Origin: Diphasiastrum complanatum
Lineage: Eukaryota; Streptophyta; Lycopodiopsida; Lycopodiales; Lycopodiaceae
Reading direction: 5' to 3'
Assembly: GCA_029204225.1 (NCBI GenBank)
Contig: CM055113.1
Span: forward strand, 16,251,745 to 16,315,744
Length of the DNA stretch: 64,000 nucleotides
The first letter of the stretch is position 1. Each line of letters starts with the position of its first letter. Below the pieces are notes generated by a model. The model had not been told where the DNA came from, did not search any database, and worked only from the letters and a program-made list of their open reading frames with translations. Made by a program: the position numbers and the translations under genes. This document shows positions 46,053 to 56,475 of the stretch, piece after piece.

Positions 46053-46071
46053 CTCCCTGGCAATGGCACCA
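46053..46071 (-). promoter_or_regulatory. Primer binding site of gypsy1
   Basis: In element orientation TGGTGCCATTGCCAGGGAG starts four bases after the LTR end. It matches the TGGCGCCGTTGCCGGGGA-type (tRNA-Asp-like) sites of plant Tat/Athila elements. Confidence 0.75.
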
Positions 46072-46075
46072 AAAT

Positions 46076-46243
46076 TGTAGTGAGTTTCTTTCCTTGCCTA
46101 GGCTGAATCCAAGATCTAGTCAATCTAGCATCATAGAGATGGAGTTAGTAGTCACGCGGAGGTTCGTTCCCATGAGAGCGATAGTATAGTTCAGATTTCA
46201 ACATGAATGGATGATCTAACACTAACATCCATTAACACTAAGT
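46076..46243 (-). repeat. 5' LTR of gypsy1, truncated
   Basis: Only the last 168 bp of the 5' LTR remain, matching 38290-38455. Homology stops at CATTAACACTAAG near 46240, where copia sequence begins. Confidence 0.85.
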
Positions 46244-48426
46244 GTGCAGTGTCAACACCTGACACACAGGAGGTAATCCCTGATTCAGGAGCTACCTCAC
46301 ACTTCGTTACATCAAGACGAATCATGTCTGATTTCTGAAGTGCAGATCAATCAAGATTTATCGTTCTTGGAGATGGACCCAAACATCAAGTGAATGGTAT
46401 TGGTTCACTGTGGCTCAACACAAACGACAGAGACAGATGACTTGAAGATGTTTTGTTTGTGCCTACACTGCATGCCTACACTGCAGCAGGACTTGCTATC
46501 TATGGCAAGAATAGCTGATGCAGGGATGCATATAACGTTCTCAAATGAAGCATGCAACGTTGTTGGTGCAAGTACCAGTACTTAATCAGTCAAGGTAGAA
46601 GAGAAGACAATGTATCACTTGAAGGTACGCCTACCTGCAGATCAAGTGCATCAGACTCATGATGATTCGCCAGACACTCTATGGCACAGGAGACTATGCC
46701 ATATGAACTCAATGACACTATATCAAACAAGCCATCATGGAGCAATCACAGGGGTGAGCATCTCGAATGCGACCAGTTCGACGACCTGTGATGCATGTCT
46801 GAAGGGTAAGATGTCACGCACTCCTTTTGTCAAGGACTCCTACAGAACAACCAAGATTCTGGAGTAAGTGCATCCTGACATCTGTGGGCCTTTCAATGTG
46901 ATCTCAGTAGGAGGTTCAAAATATTACATTACCTTTATTGATGATTACAGTAAATTTGCCAGAGTCTATTTTATTCACAAGAAATCATAAGCATTTTACA
47001 AATTTACAGAGTATGTAAATTAGGCAGAAAGATGCATTGGTAATAAAGTGAAGCAGATAAGAACCAATCGAGGTGGGGAATACATCTTGAATCGATTCAC
47101 TGACTTTTGCAATTATTGTGGTGTCATTCACAAAAAGACAGCATCTTACACACTCCAGCACAACGATGTTGTATAAAGAAAGAATAGGACTCTAATGGAA
47201 GCTGCCAGATGCATGATGGCCTACTCAAAAGCTCCAAGAGTGTTGTGGGCTGAAGTAATAACTAAAACTGCTTACATTTAAAACATGACAAGAAAGTCTG
47301 GTGTTCCTCACATGACACCACTCGAATAATGGTGGGGTAGAAAATCCAATCTGACTCACATCTGTATCTTTGGCTGTGCAGCTTATGCACATGTTCCTGA
47401 TAAGCTTCAAAAGAAGATTGATGAGAAAGCTGAACAAGGATATCTTGTAGGATATGACAATAATTTTTCATACTATAGAGTCTATATGCCAGAGACAAAC
47501 ACTGTGAAGACAGTCAGAGATGTCAAATTTGATGAGAGCAGAATGATGACCAACGATGATCCTGTCAATTATGAAGTTCTTGAAAGACAATACTATGATC
47601 TGCTGACTATGACAGAGGGAGTAGAGGATGAACACTCAGACAAAGATGTTCGGGTCGCTTCTCATTCGAGTGATGAATCAGACGAAGAAAGTTTCGAGAG
47701 GCAGGCTACTGCTCCAGTACTTGTAAACCGAAATGGTTCCAGACCCAATAGAGCAGATAAAGACAAAGTCATTGCAGTTCTAGGAGGATCTCCTAGAAGG
47801 TTGACAAGACAATGCAAAGCGCTAGCAAGATATGTGCCAGATAGCTCAGCTTCTACATCAGAAGAGTTCTATAAATTCAGTGGTGAACCACAAACATTTG
47901 AGAAAGCAATTAAATGTCTAGAGAAGGACAAATGGATCCAAGCTATGAATGAGGAGATGGAATCCATGAGGAAGAACCAGGTATGGACGTTGCAGCCATT
48001 GCCAGATAAGCAAAAGACTATAAAATGCAAGTGGGTATACAAGCTGAAGTATGGACTGGATGAAGATATCTCAGAGTATAAGGCAAGACTTGTAGCGAAG
48101 GGATTCTCTCAGAGATATGGTATTGACTATTCTGAGACCTTATCTTCTGTCATGAAACATTCATCCCTATGTTTACTATTTGCATATGCAGATGCTTATG
48201 ATCTCAGGATTCACATTGTGGACGAGAAGAGAGACTTCTTGCATGGTGACCTGGACGAAGAAGTCTACATGGATCAACCCCTAGGCTATATCTTGAATTC
48301 ACTTTCTACTTATGCATGCAGTATGCATAGGAGTATCTCTGGTCTAAAGAAGTCAGCGCGACAATGGTACAAGAAGAAATTTTAGAAGTATTTCTAGTCC
48401 ATACGGTGGCTAGATCTACTTACGGA
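46244..48426 (+). pseudogene. Ty1/copia protease-integrase-RT fragment
   Basis: Plus-strand copia sequence without LTRs or gag. Protease IPDSGATSHFVTSRRIM (DSG codons at 46282-46290); pre-integrase DTLWHRRLCHMNSM and CDACLKGKMSRTPF; integrase YITFIDDYSKF, RTNRGGEYI (second Asp changed to Asn), RKNRTLMEAARCMM with at least five stops between 46860 and 47340; then an open 299-codon frame 47486-48385 holding the integrase tail and RT start (WIQAMNEEMESMRKNQVWTL, KCKWVYKLKYG, KARLVAKGFSQRYG, FLHGDLDEEVYMDQP, SGLKKSARQWYKK). It ends before YVDD, 40 bp from the gypsy2 LTR. Wedged between two gypsy elements, it marks a composite junction. Confidence 0.88.
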
Positions 48427-49134
48427 TGTAGTGTAGGGATGTAGAGGATCGTCCACTTTCTAAGTTTTTACAACAAGCTTCAACAGAAATATGGAAATAA
48501 TCAACAGAGATGAGAGCGCTAAGGCTTACCCAACTTGTGCCCGAAACAAAAATAAAGCTAATTAGAACAACAATAAAAATCCTTGCTAAGGCAAACCCAA
48601 CTATCAAGGTTGCTAAACTAAGACCTAGGTTAAGACCCAGAGGGTTTGAAAGATAAATTGCAGCTAACTATATAAAGAAATAGAAACATGCCACAATAAT
48701 CCAATGAAAGGAGGCAAGAGGAGGCCCGAGCACCTTCCCTCAAGCTATGCACCTTCCAATGGGAACACAAAGAAATAGAATGATAATCTCAAAGAGAGAG
48801 CAATTTAGCATAATCTCAGAGTGTTGGTGTCTACTAACTTATGGGACTAATCTGTTTCTAGCTTTTCAAGAACTTCTAACTTAGGATTTAGAACTTCAAA
48901 TTTCTTAACTTAGGAAAACTTAAGATAAAATATTTCTAATCTTAAGTTTCCTAAGTCTAAGTTCTAAATCTAAGTTTAAGCTATTTTATTATTATTTAAG
49001 CTTCTACTCATGGATTTACAAAACACATGGCATGGCTTGAAGTTTATTGACAGATACTCATATGTGGTCTTACAAAACACATGCCATGGAGTTTTATTAT
49101 TTTTATTTTCTTTGTGTTAGCACAGTTGCTAACA
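48427..49134 (-). repeat. 3' LTR of gypsy2 (708 bp)
   Basis: In element orientation it begins TGTTAGCAAC and ends CACTACA, as in gypsy1, and is preceded by a purine-rich tract. The partner LTR is outside the window, so the boundary at 48427 rests on the TG/CA ends and the gypsy1 analogy (TGTAGTG in both on the plus strand). Confidence 0.65.
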
Positions 49135-49149
49135 TTATCCCCCTCCTTA
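49135..49149 (-). promoter_or_regulatory. Polypurine tract of gypsy2
   Basis: Element-strand AAGGAGGGGGATAA immediately before TGTTAGC, a textbook plus-strand primer region. Confidence 0.75.
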
Positions 49150-49218
49150 TTGGATTGGTGGTCCCACACCAATCGACGCCTTTTTGCCCTGGATCTTTCG
49201 TGCTTCTTGGAGGCGAGA

Positions 49219-51708
49219 CTATTGCTGTCGGGAGTGGTAGATTGTCGTGTCGATGCCCTCCATCATTTGCCACCGTAATTTGTTTAGGAAGGGCATGGGT
49301 TTGTAGTAATGGAGCATACCTTGGAGAAAGTTATGGATTTTCCATAGCTCCACCATATCAACGTGCAGGGCGGAAGTGAGTGCAACGTGATAATAGAGCC
49401 TTGCAACGTTGATATGGTCATCTTGGGTCCGCAAGGGTTTATTGATGTCAAGGGCGATTGGGGGTAACCCTCGATCCCAAAAACCTCTGAGTTCTGCCAG
49501 AAATGCCACCAGGCCGCAATTATCCGCAAAGTATCAAACGTTGCGATCAGGATTGCCATGGTGCTTCTGGTAGAATACTCGACAGTTGGTGACCATGTAT
49601 CCATTCCTATGAGTTTCGGTCAAAAGATTTTGTTGGTGACTAAGTTGCCGGTATCCATTCCTATGAGCTTCGGTCAAAAGATTTTGTTCTTGACCTTGGT
49701 GGCAGGAAACGGTTCTCGCCTCGCTACTGGATAGTAATAAGGATTGGTGCGCATGTAGGAGGGAGCTTCGAGATACCGTGCCATTGAGGTCTTACTTTGC
49801 AGGAAGAGCTGATGATGCCAGAGAGGTTGTGGATCCAGGAGTTTGACTACTGCTTTATGTGTCTAACACTGGTCCAAATTTGGCAGTATGTAGCCACCTT
49901 GCCCTTTCGTTGTTGGATACTTCTTTGCAAACTCCTGAGAGATGCACAACTCCTTGCTTGGTTCTGTGGGCGTGATTTTGTGCCGGATGGTTGGGGCTTC
50001 AGAGGCAATCTCGTGTTCGGTTTGTGGATCAGGATCAGGAGATAGAGGAGGCAAGGGGTTAGCTTCTGCAATTCTTTGTAACTCAAGAGAAAATTGTCAT
50101 GGAATGAAGGTTGGGTTAGTGGTGTCGAGGGGGTTAGAAGTGGTGGAAGGGAAAAGAAAATGTTGGGAGCTGGTACTCCCAGAGCCCGATGGATTGATTG
50201 GTGTTTGAGCTCCTTGCCCCAGGGGTTGGCCTTGAAATGCAGAGCCTTGAGTGGCAGGAGGAGGCTATTGAAATCTTGTTCCATCTCCACCATCTGGTCC
50301 ATCAAAGTGGTGCCCCGAATCATGGAATTGGGCGTGCTCTGCATGAACCGACAGTGTCGACTGGGCAGCAGCCTTTAAGCGTTCTTCCAGGGTGGCTATG
50401 TGCTAGTTTAGGGCCTCGATGGAAGCAATGTATGATTGTTGTAATTTTGAGTGTTGCTCTGTCGTGGCTTTCAGCTTTTGGACGAGCGTTTGATAGGCCA
50501 CCACTAGAATGGCAGTTCCCTTAGGAATAGCTGGTGGTGCAAAATCGTTGAAGTCCACCATTTCCAACTGTTCCTTCATAGCGGAACATGCTGCTTGTGA
50601 ATCTGCTACAGCCTCATCCTTCTTGGCTTTGAGGGTATTGATGGTTTGCTGCATGTTGGATACCTTTAGTTGGAGCTGGTTCTGGAGATGGAGTAGCATC
50701 TGCTGCTGTTGTTGATTGTAATTCATGAGGTTTTGGATCTGCAGCTGTTGTTGTTTGTTTTCCTCTTCCAGCCTTGCTTTTTCTTTTTGAAGGTCTGCCA
50801 TAGGACCATCATCAAATTGCCGCATAGTATAATGTCTCCCTAGGGTGCCGAATAAATTGTATTGGAGCTCATTCACCAACCATATTGCTTTTTGGGCTGT
50901 AAGGGGTAACTGCTCCCAAGGACCAATGTCAGGGAGGGTGCGTGTGTAGTTAGGATACGACATGGGATTAAATGGTAGAAAATTAGGAACATGGCTAGAC
51001 GGAGGTGTATGAAAGGCAGGTGCAGGTGATTGTGGATTGAGAGGTGGGGAGGTACTATGTGGTGGAGAGTGTGGGATTGGGTTAGTGGTGACAGTGGTTG
51101 ATGGTAATGCAGTTAGTAATTGTAATGCAAAATCATCTACGTTGACTGTGGAGTCAAGTAGGGTGGGGATTTGTACAGGGGAGGGTTGTGGAAGTGTGGA
51201 AGGGAAGCCCATGTTGATAGTTAGTGAGGGTGTGGAGGTGGCAGTAAATGGAGGGGGTGGTGGTGGGAGTGTGAGAGCAAGTGATGGCGAGGAGATTGCT
51301 TGTGTGGACAAAATCACGCCCATAGGATCAGAGCCGAAAGTGCTTGCCGTTTCGGAGCTGCCTGCTACTACTGTTATTGCTTGTCGGCATTGTTGGGCCT
51401 AGTGAAGTAAGACCGCCTACTACTGTAGGACTTCCTTTGGGACCTGCGATTGTTTAAGGCTCCCTCTGGATTCAGCATATTCTACCCCGATGTCACTGGA
51501 TAGAATGTCATGCGAGACATCTGCTTCTATGCTGACCGCCTTCCCTTTCTGCTTCTTAGTAGGTGGGGCTGGTGAGACTGGTTCTGCTGTCAGTTGGGGG
51601 GCGGCTCACTTTTTTGTGCTTGGATAAATAGCATCCAGCTCCTTGATGGCAGCAGCCGCCTTAGACCCCAATTGCTTGGTGACCAACATGTGGAGGAGAT
51701 ACCCACAT
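49219..51708 (-). pseudogene. ORF3 of gypsy2, middle and C-terminal part
   Basis: Continues the ORF that starts at 57430, beyond the copia insertion. Near 51700-51600 it reads GYLLHMLVTKQLGSKAAAAI. A 306-codon frame at 51323-50403 is P/S/T-rich at first (LTLPPPPPPFTATSTP), then has a Q-rich coiled coil (ADLQKEKARLEEENKQQQLQ, LHLQNQLQLKVSNMQQTINT). After further shifts the C-terminus shows MRTNPYYYPVARREPF near 49730-49760, parallel to VDPYYMPMSRRHKW of gypsy1, and ALDINKPLRTQDDHINVARL at 49450-49390, parallel to FDPNKSM... of gypsy1. A 54-bp in-frame duplication at about 49598-49705 carries a stop in each copy. Confidence 0.68.
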
Positions 51709-52360
51709 TGTCAAAGATTCAACTAGTTTCATCACATTTTGCAATATTTTTATATTTGGCATATTGAGGCCAAAACTTGTTTTAGACTTAGAGGTTGACT
51801 TTTCAAAGTTCATTAGTCTAAATTTCATTTGAATAAACACTTTTTGAAAGTTTGGGAAAGATAGAATGCAAGTTTGAGTAGATTCAATTTGAATAAGTTG
51901 GGTACATTGAATCTAGACCCAAAATTGGAAGGGTTAGCATTTTGGTGGGAAAGCCAAGTGGCCAAATAGGGTTTGGACCGGCTATAAAAGGATGTAACTC
52001 GTGGAGAGAGTCATCTTCTCTCTTCTCTATCTCATTTCATGCTTATACATGGTTCTCTTGGGTTCTACTATCCATTGGTGCACTATCTTGGTGATTGCTT
52101 GCAATTCTATGTGTAGAATGATCTATATTTGTTATTTTTGGATCCACACGTGTGAAATACAATAGCTTGCTGATTTTGTACGGACAGCAACAGTACATAA
52201 TCATTTCATTCAAGTTTGATCAAGTTCTATTAGTGTTTGCATCTCAATTTGTGTGTAGATGCTGATTTTTTTCTACATTGGTGAAATTGGTAGTGTATTT
52301 CTCTTTCTAACCAAAGATCATTCAAGTAGATTGGATCTTAAGGATCTAAAATCTTTCACA
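51709..52360 (+). repeat. 5' LTR of nested copia (652 bp)
   Basis: Starts TGTCAAAGATTC (the 3' copy has TGTGAAAGATTC) and ends AAATCTTTCACA, forming a long terminal inverted repeat of about 11 bp. It is followed directly by the primer site. Confidence 0.93.
51983..51988 (+). promoter_or_regulatory. TATA box in 5' LTR
   Basis: GGCTATAAAAGG lies about 275 bp into the LTR, a consensus plant TATA box for element transcription. The same box is in the 3' LTR at 56749-56754. Confidence 0.7.
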
Positions 52361-52372
52361 TGGTATCAGAGC
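52361..52372 (+). promoter_or_regulatory. Primer binding site of nested copia
   Basis: TGGTATCAGAGC abuts the LTR end; exact match to the initiator-Met primer site. Confidence 0.95.
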
Positions 52373-52959
52373 TTGTGTTTCAGGTTATGAAGGAGAAAAT
52401 CAGATCTATCAATGATTTGGTGAAGATATCAAGTCTAGAGCATGCTAGAGAGGATTCTACACCAAAATCGGATTTTTGCTTTTGTAGATTGGATCTTTTG
52501 TAGATCAAAACACTAAATAGGTCAATATACTTGTTCAATTCCGTTTTTTGAATTCAAATGCTGGATTTGGCCGATTTTTGGATCATTGGTTCAGCCTAAG
52601 TGGTGGCTTATAGATTGCATATCAAATTTTCAGCATTTGCATGTAGATTTGGAATAGTCAATTTTTTGTGATTTTGTCAAAACCCTAATTTTGATTGGAT
52701 CTCTAGATAGTGAGGTTGCTGGACTTCATTTGAGTGTATTTCAATCTTAGGAAGTGGCAAAAGTCATTAGATTGAGGATAGATCATAGGTTGATCAAAAT
52801 TCCATGATTCTATGTGTTGATTTGCTTGGATAAGTGCTAGAAGAGAATTTGTGAGATAGTTTCAAATCTTGGTGATTTCTTTTGAAAGCATTTGTTGTTG
52901 TTCAAAGGAGTGATTTGTGCATTGAAACAGGTTGAAAGAGAAGATCAGGTCATTGCTAC
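52373..52959 (+). other. Leader between primer site and gag
   Basis: About 590 bp of AT-rich sequence with stops in all frames. Expected to hold packaging signals; none can be defined by eye. Confidence 0.5.
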
Positions 52960-53513
52960 ATGACAATCTCAATTGGAGTCATGTTGGAAGCCAATGATAG
53001 GCTTACCTCAAGTAACTATTCATTATGGAAAGTGAGGATGGAGTCACTTCTTGAGATGAATGATGTTTTGGATATTGTTGTAGGTTTGGAGGAGAGACCA
53101 GCAACACAACAAGATCAATTGAGGTATGACAAGAGGGCCAAGAAGGCTCTACACATGATAAAGATGAATGTTACCAATGAACTTCTCAAGGAAGTTGGTA
53201 AGTGCACATCATCTTTGGAAGCTTGGAATTCATTGAAGAAGCTTTATGAATCCAAGTCTACTTCTAGAGTGCTGACTCTAAGAAGGCAAATCTTTTCTTG
53301 TTTGCAAAAGAATGAAGAAAGTCCAAGTACTTTTGTTTTGAGAATGAAAGCATTGAATGATGAGTTAGCTTGCATAGATGAAAGCATTAAGGAAGGAGAA
53401 CTTATTCAAGTGATTCTTAATGGCTTGTTGGATGCTCATGCTAACATTTCAAAGTATTGCTATTCAAAAGACTCTGCCAAGTTTGATGGATCTTTAAGAG
53501 ATCTTGATCAATG
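52960..53513 (+). CDS. Copia gag of nested element
   Basis: Opens MTISIGVMLEANDRLTSSNY at 52960. Typical UBN2 gag blocks follow: YSLWKVRMESLLEMNDVLDI, AKKALHMIKMNVTNELLKEV, SLEAWNSLKKLYESKSTSRV and VLRMKALNDELACIDESIKE. It stops at 53514 only because of a one-base shift near 53500; the next frame carries on with INEEYRLQARGG, so gag and pol were originally one polyprotein. Gag forms cytoplasmic virus-like particles. Otherwise undamaged. Confidence 0.9.
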
Positions 53514-54718
53514 AGGAATATAGGCTTCAAGCAAGAGGTGGATCTACATCGACACTTCAAGAGGATGCTATGTTCACAAAGGGCAAATTCAAGGGCAAAA
53601 CCAAAAGCAAGTGGTCTAAAGGGCAAGATCAAGTGGATGCTTCTTCAAGTGGCAAAAAGAAGGATAGATCAAAGCTCAAGTGCTTCTATTGTGGCATCAA
53701 AGGACACTTTGCAAGTGAGTGCTACAAGAAGAAGAGAGATCAAGGAGACAAGCAAGGTAATCTTACTCTTGATGAGGATGGTTTGGATGTGCAAGATGCA
53801 AATGATGATGCTTTTGTGATGTCTTCATGTATGCTTGCTAATGATGGAGATCTAGATCCTTGGTGGATTGATAGTGGAGCAAGTTCACACGTGACCTTTC
53901 ACAAAGAGTACTTCACTTCTTTGTTGGCATATGGAGATGACAAGAGGGTGACCTACATGGCCAATGATGGTGAGTGTGCAATCAAAGGGATTGGCACAAT
54001 GCCTATTTCTCTCTCTACAAATAGGAGTGTTCATTTGGAGGATGTCTTGTTTATTCCATCTATTACCAAGAATTTGCTTAGTGTGAGTCAAATGCTAAGT
54101 AAGGGCCTCAAGGTGGAGTTTGATGGAGATGCTTGTTTGATCAAAAGGAAGGATGTCTTGATTGGAAAAGGTAAAAGGCAAGGGAAGTTGTTCAAACTTG
54201 ATGCTTGTGTTATTGCTAACCAAGTTGGATGTGTTGCAAGGGAGAAAATTTCTATTCAAGAGGTTTGGCACAAAAGGATGGGACACCTCAACTTCAAGTC
54301 ATTGGAGGTAATGGCAAGGAAGAAGGTTGTGATTGGTCTTCCAAGTTCCTTAAGTAATGACAAGCATGTTTGTGAGTCTTGTGCTTTGTCTAAGTCACAT
54401 AGACTACCTTATACTAGATCTATTTCTAGATCTACAAAGCCTTTTCAACTTGTACATTCGGATATTCATGGATTTACTACAATTAGCAATAGTGGAGCTA
54501 AAAAGTATGTAACATTCATTGATGATTTTAGTAGATTTTGTTGGATCTATCTACTAAAGAGCAAGGATGAAGTGTATGATGTATTTGTCAAGTTCAAAAA
54601 TGCAAGGGAGAACCAATTCTCCACAAAGATCAAGTGCTTGAGAGGTGACAATGGTGGTGAGTACATATCTAACAAGTTCAAGGCCTTTTGTGATGAGCAT
54701 GGGATCAAGAGGGAGTAA
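53504..54718 (+). CDS. Copia zinc knuckle, protease and integrase (N-terminal and core)
   Basis: A 404-codon frame. Zinc knuckle CFYCGIKGHFASEC near residue 60; aspartic protease WWIDSGASSHVTFHKEYF near 120; the conserved ITKNLLSVSQMLSKGLKVEF; HHCC zinc site VWHKRMGHLNFKSLE with HVCESCALSKSHRLP; integrase catalytic FQLVHSDIHG (first Asp), YVTFIDDFSRFCWIY and CLRGDNGGEYISNKF (second Asp). It ends at a TAA at 54716-54718 that replaces a glutamine codon within the HGIKREQTT-like motif. Protease would cleave the polyprotein and integrase insert cDNA. All visible catalytic residues are intact. Confidence 0.92.
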   Translation: MINEEYRLQARGGSTSTLQEDAMFTKGKFKGKTKSKWSKGQDQVDASSSGKKKDRSKLKCFYCGIKGHFASECYKKKRDQGDKQGNLTLDEDGLDVQDANDDAFVMSSCMLANDGDLDPWWIDSGASSHVTFHKEYFTSLLAYGDDKRVTYMANDGECAIKGIGTMPISLSTNRSVHLEDVLFIPSITKNLLSVSQMLSKGLKVEFDGDACLIKRKDVLIGKGKRQGKLFKLDACVIANQVGCVAREKISIQEVWHKRMGHLNFKSLEVMARKKVVIGLPSSLSNDKHVCESCALSKSHRLPYTRSISRSTKPFQLVHSDIHGFTTISNSGAKKYVTFIDDFSRFCWIYLLKSKDEVYDVFVKFKNARENQFSTKIKCLRGDNGGEYISNKFKAFCDEHGIKRE

Positions 54719-55413
54719 ACAACATCAAGGACTCCACAACAAAATGGAGTGACTGAAAGGAAGAATAGGACTTTATGTGAAAGTGCTAAAGCTATGAGGT
54801 TAAGTGCTAATCTTGACAAACCATTTTGGGATCAAGCTTTGTTGTGTGCCAATTTCTTGTGCAATAGGTGGTCGAGTGCTATTTTGGATGGAAGGACACC
54901 TTTTGAGATGCTATTCAAGAGGAGGCCAATTGTCAACTTTATAAGAACCTTTACTCTTGATGATAGGACCAAGGAGGATCCATCTTCAAGAAGAGGTATT
55001 TTTGTTGGATATAGTGAGGTGAGTAAAGCCTACAAGGTTTACATTCCTTCTACTAACAAAGTGATTGTTGGTAGAGATGCCATTTTTGATAAGGGAAACA
55101 TTCCAAAGGTGTCTTCAAGCATGATTGATGGTAAAGTAGATGGTTCTAACATTCTTGATGTTGATGAGAAGGATCCTACTTTGGATGGTGGTGATGATGG
55201 ACCTTCATCAAGTCAAAAGCCAAGGAGAACATCAAGAGAAAGACAAGTACCTTCAAGGCTCACATGTGATCAAAAGGGTAAGCAAGTAGTTTCTGGAAAT
55301 TATGTTGCTTTCCTAACCTCTTTGGATGAGCCTACAAGTGTAGATCAAGCAAGGAAAGAAGAGGAGTGGATCCAAGCAATGGATCTTGAGTATCGATCTC
55401 TTATGAAGAGTGG
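54719..55413 (+). CDS. Copia integrase C-terminal part and start of RT region
   Basis: Same frame as 53504 after the TAA. It holds TPQQNGVTERKNRTLCESAK with the catalytic Glu, LDKPFWDQALLCANFLCNRW, DGRTPFEMLFKRRP, GIFVGYSEVSKAYKVYIPST and a G/D/S-rich linker. It then reaches the block that always opens copia RT, EEEWIQAMDLEYRSLMKSGT. Where WELVxLPxGxKxIGCKWVYK should follow, the sequence departs into unrelated protein. The open frame from the first Met at 54749 runs unbroken to 56422. Confidence 0.9.
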
Positions 55414-56422
55414 AACATCTTTTGGAGGATCTTCTTGTGTACATGGAGCTATGCAAGTGGATGGATGTTATCTTGCTGTAAAATCAAGTAATGGATCTGT
55501 AAAACAAAGTTTTTTCAATGACTTTGATGGTCAAGTTGAAGATCAAGAAATTGATCTCAAAGCGCTTCAACTAGTCAAAAGGGAAGTTGGCAATTTGGAG
55601 CTAGTCAAGAGCATCAAAGGAGAGGTAATTGGAAAGGGTGTTATGGATCTGTTTTTGCAGCATATTGAAGACTCAAGTAATGTCAAAGGAGCAGCAAGGA
55701 AGTGTTGTTCAAGTTTACTTTACTTGTTCTATCTCATGTTTGAGCAATTTCATGTGGATGTGTTCAAATTGTCAAGATATGGTAAAACTAGCTACATTGG
55801 TGAGCATTGTTTTGATGTTGGATTTGTACTAGCATTCTTGGCTGATTTTGCTGATAGAAATGAAGCTATTGGAGGTTCATTATGTCACTCATCCATGGCT
55901 AAGTTCTCAAGTGTTGAGCTACTTGGTGCCAATACTTGGAGATTGTCAATTTTTGGTGAATTCATGGTCATTTTCTTGTGTCAAGTAGACCTTGAAGATG
56001 GACTAGTGCAAACTACTTGGTTTATGGAGTCATGTGGTGCTGGATTTGCATCATTAATGTACTCACCTACTCATGAATTTCCAAGGTTTGATGGTTTCTT
56101 GTGGCAAGATGAAGATGGAGGCTCATTCATGGAGTATCATGGTGGATACAAGGCAACAAAGGACAAAGGAGGAGGAGACATGCAAGCAAAAGTTGATCAC
56201 TCACGTTTATTGTTTGTTTGCTGTATTTTTCCAGAGAGTTCAGAGTTGGAAGGATGGTGGAATCATTTCATTTACATTCTATTTGATTCTTCATGTTCTA
56301 GTCACATTTTTACATGTAAAATTGATGTAAGAAATAGTGAAGCATCCCAAGTGGACACTATTCTCTATATCAAATATGGTTGTTTCTATTTTGAGCATTA
56401 CATGATCATTGAAAGGAGATAG
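55414..56422 (+). CDS. Unrecognised 336-codon region replacing RT-RNase H in a copia polyprotein
   Basis: In frame with integrase and open for about 336 codons. I recognise no family. None of the copia RT marks (CKWVYKxK, KARLVAKG, AFLNGxL, YGLKQAxR, YVDD) or RNase H marks occurs. Visible features: an acidic/hydrophobic start (FFNDFDGQVEDQEIDLKALQ), a possible helical stretch GKGVMDLFLQHIEDSSN, a hydrophobic segment CCSSLLYLFYLMFEQFHVDV, DVGFVLAFLADFADRNEAIG, aromatic-rich TWRLSIFGEFMVIFLCQV, several cysteines, and WWNHFIYILF near the end. It is followed within 55 bp by the polypurine tract. It may be a captured host cDNA or a lineage-specific domain; chance openness of this length is unlikely in AT-rich DNA but not excluded. 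Confidence 0.6.
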
Positions 56423-56461
56423 GACTTCACTTGGAGTATTATCAAAGTCTATGCTAAAACT

Positions 56462-56475
56462 TGTTGAAGAGGGAG
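56462..56475 (+). promoter_or_regulatory. Polypurine tract of nested copia
   Basis: TGAAGAGGGAG lies directly before the LTR start TGTGAAAG, as expected for plus-strand priming. Confidence 0.75.

Larger units (their letters stand above)
38290..46243 (-). mobile_element. Ty3/gypsy element 'gypsy1' (Tat/Athila-like), gag-less
   Basis: Minus-strand element with truncated 5' LTR (46243-46076), primer site, pre-RT linker, RT, RNase H, integrase, a long third ORF, polypurine tract and 3' LTR (39032-38290). Gag and the protease active site are missing: the primer site is followed within a few hundred bases by sequence that normally sits between protease and RT. The integrase tail has no chromodomain. 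At its right edge the 5' LTR is cut by the copia fragment beginning near 46244. Confidence 0.88.
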
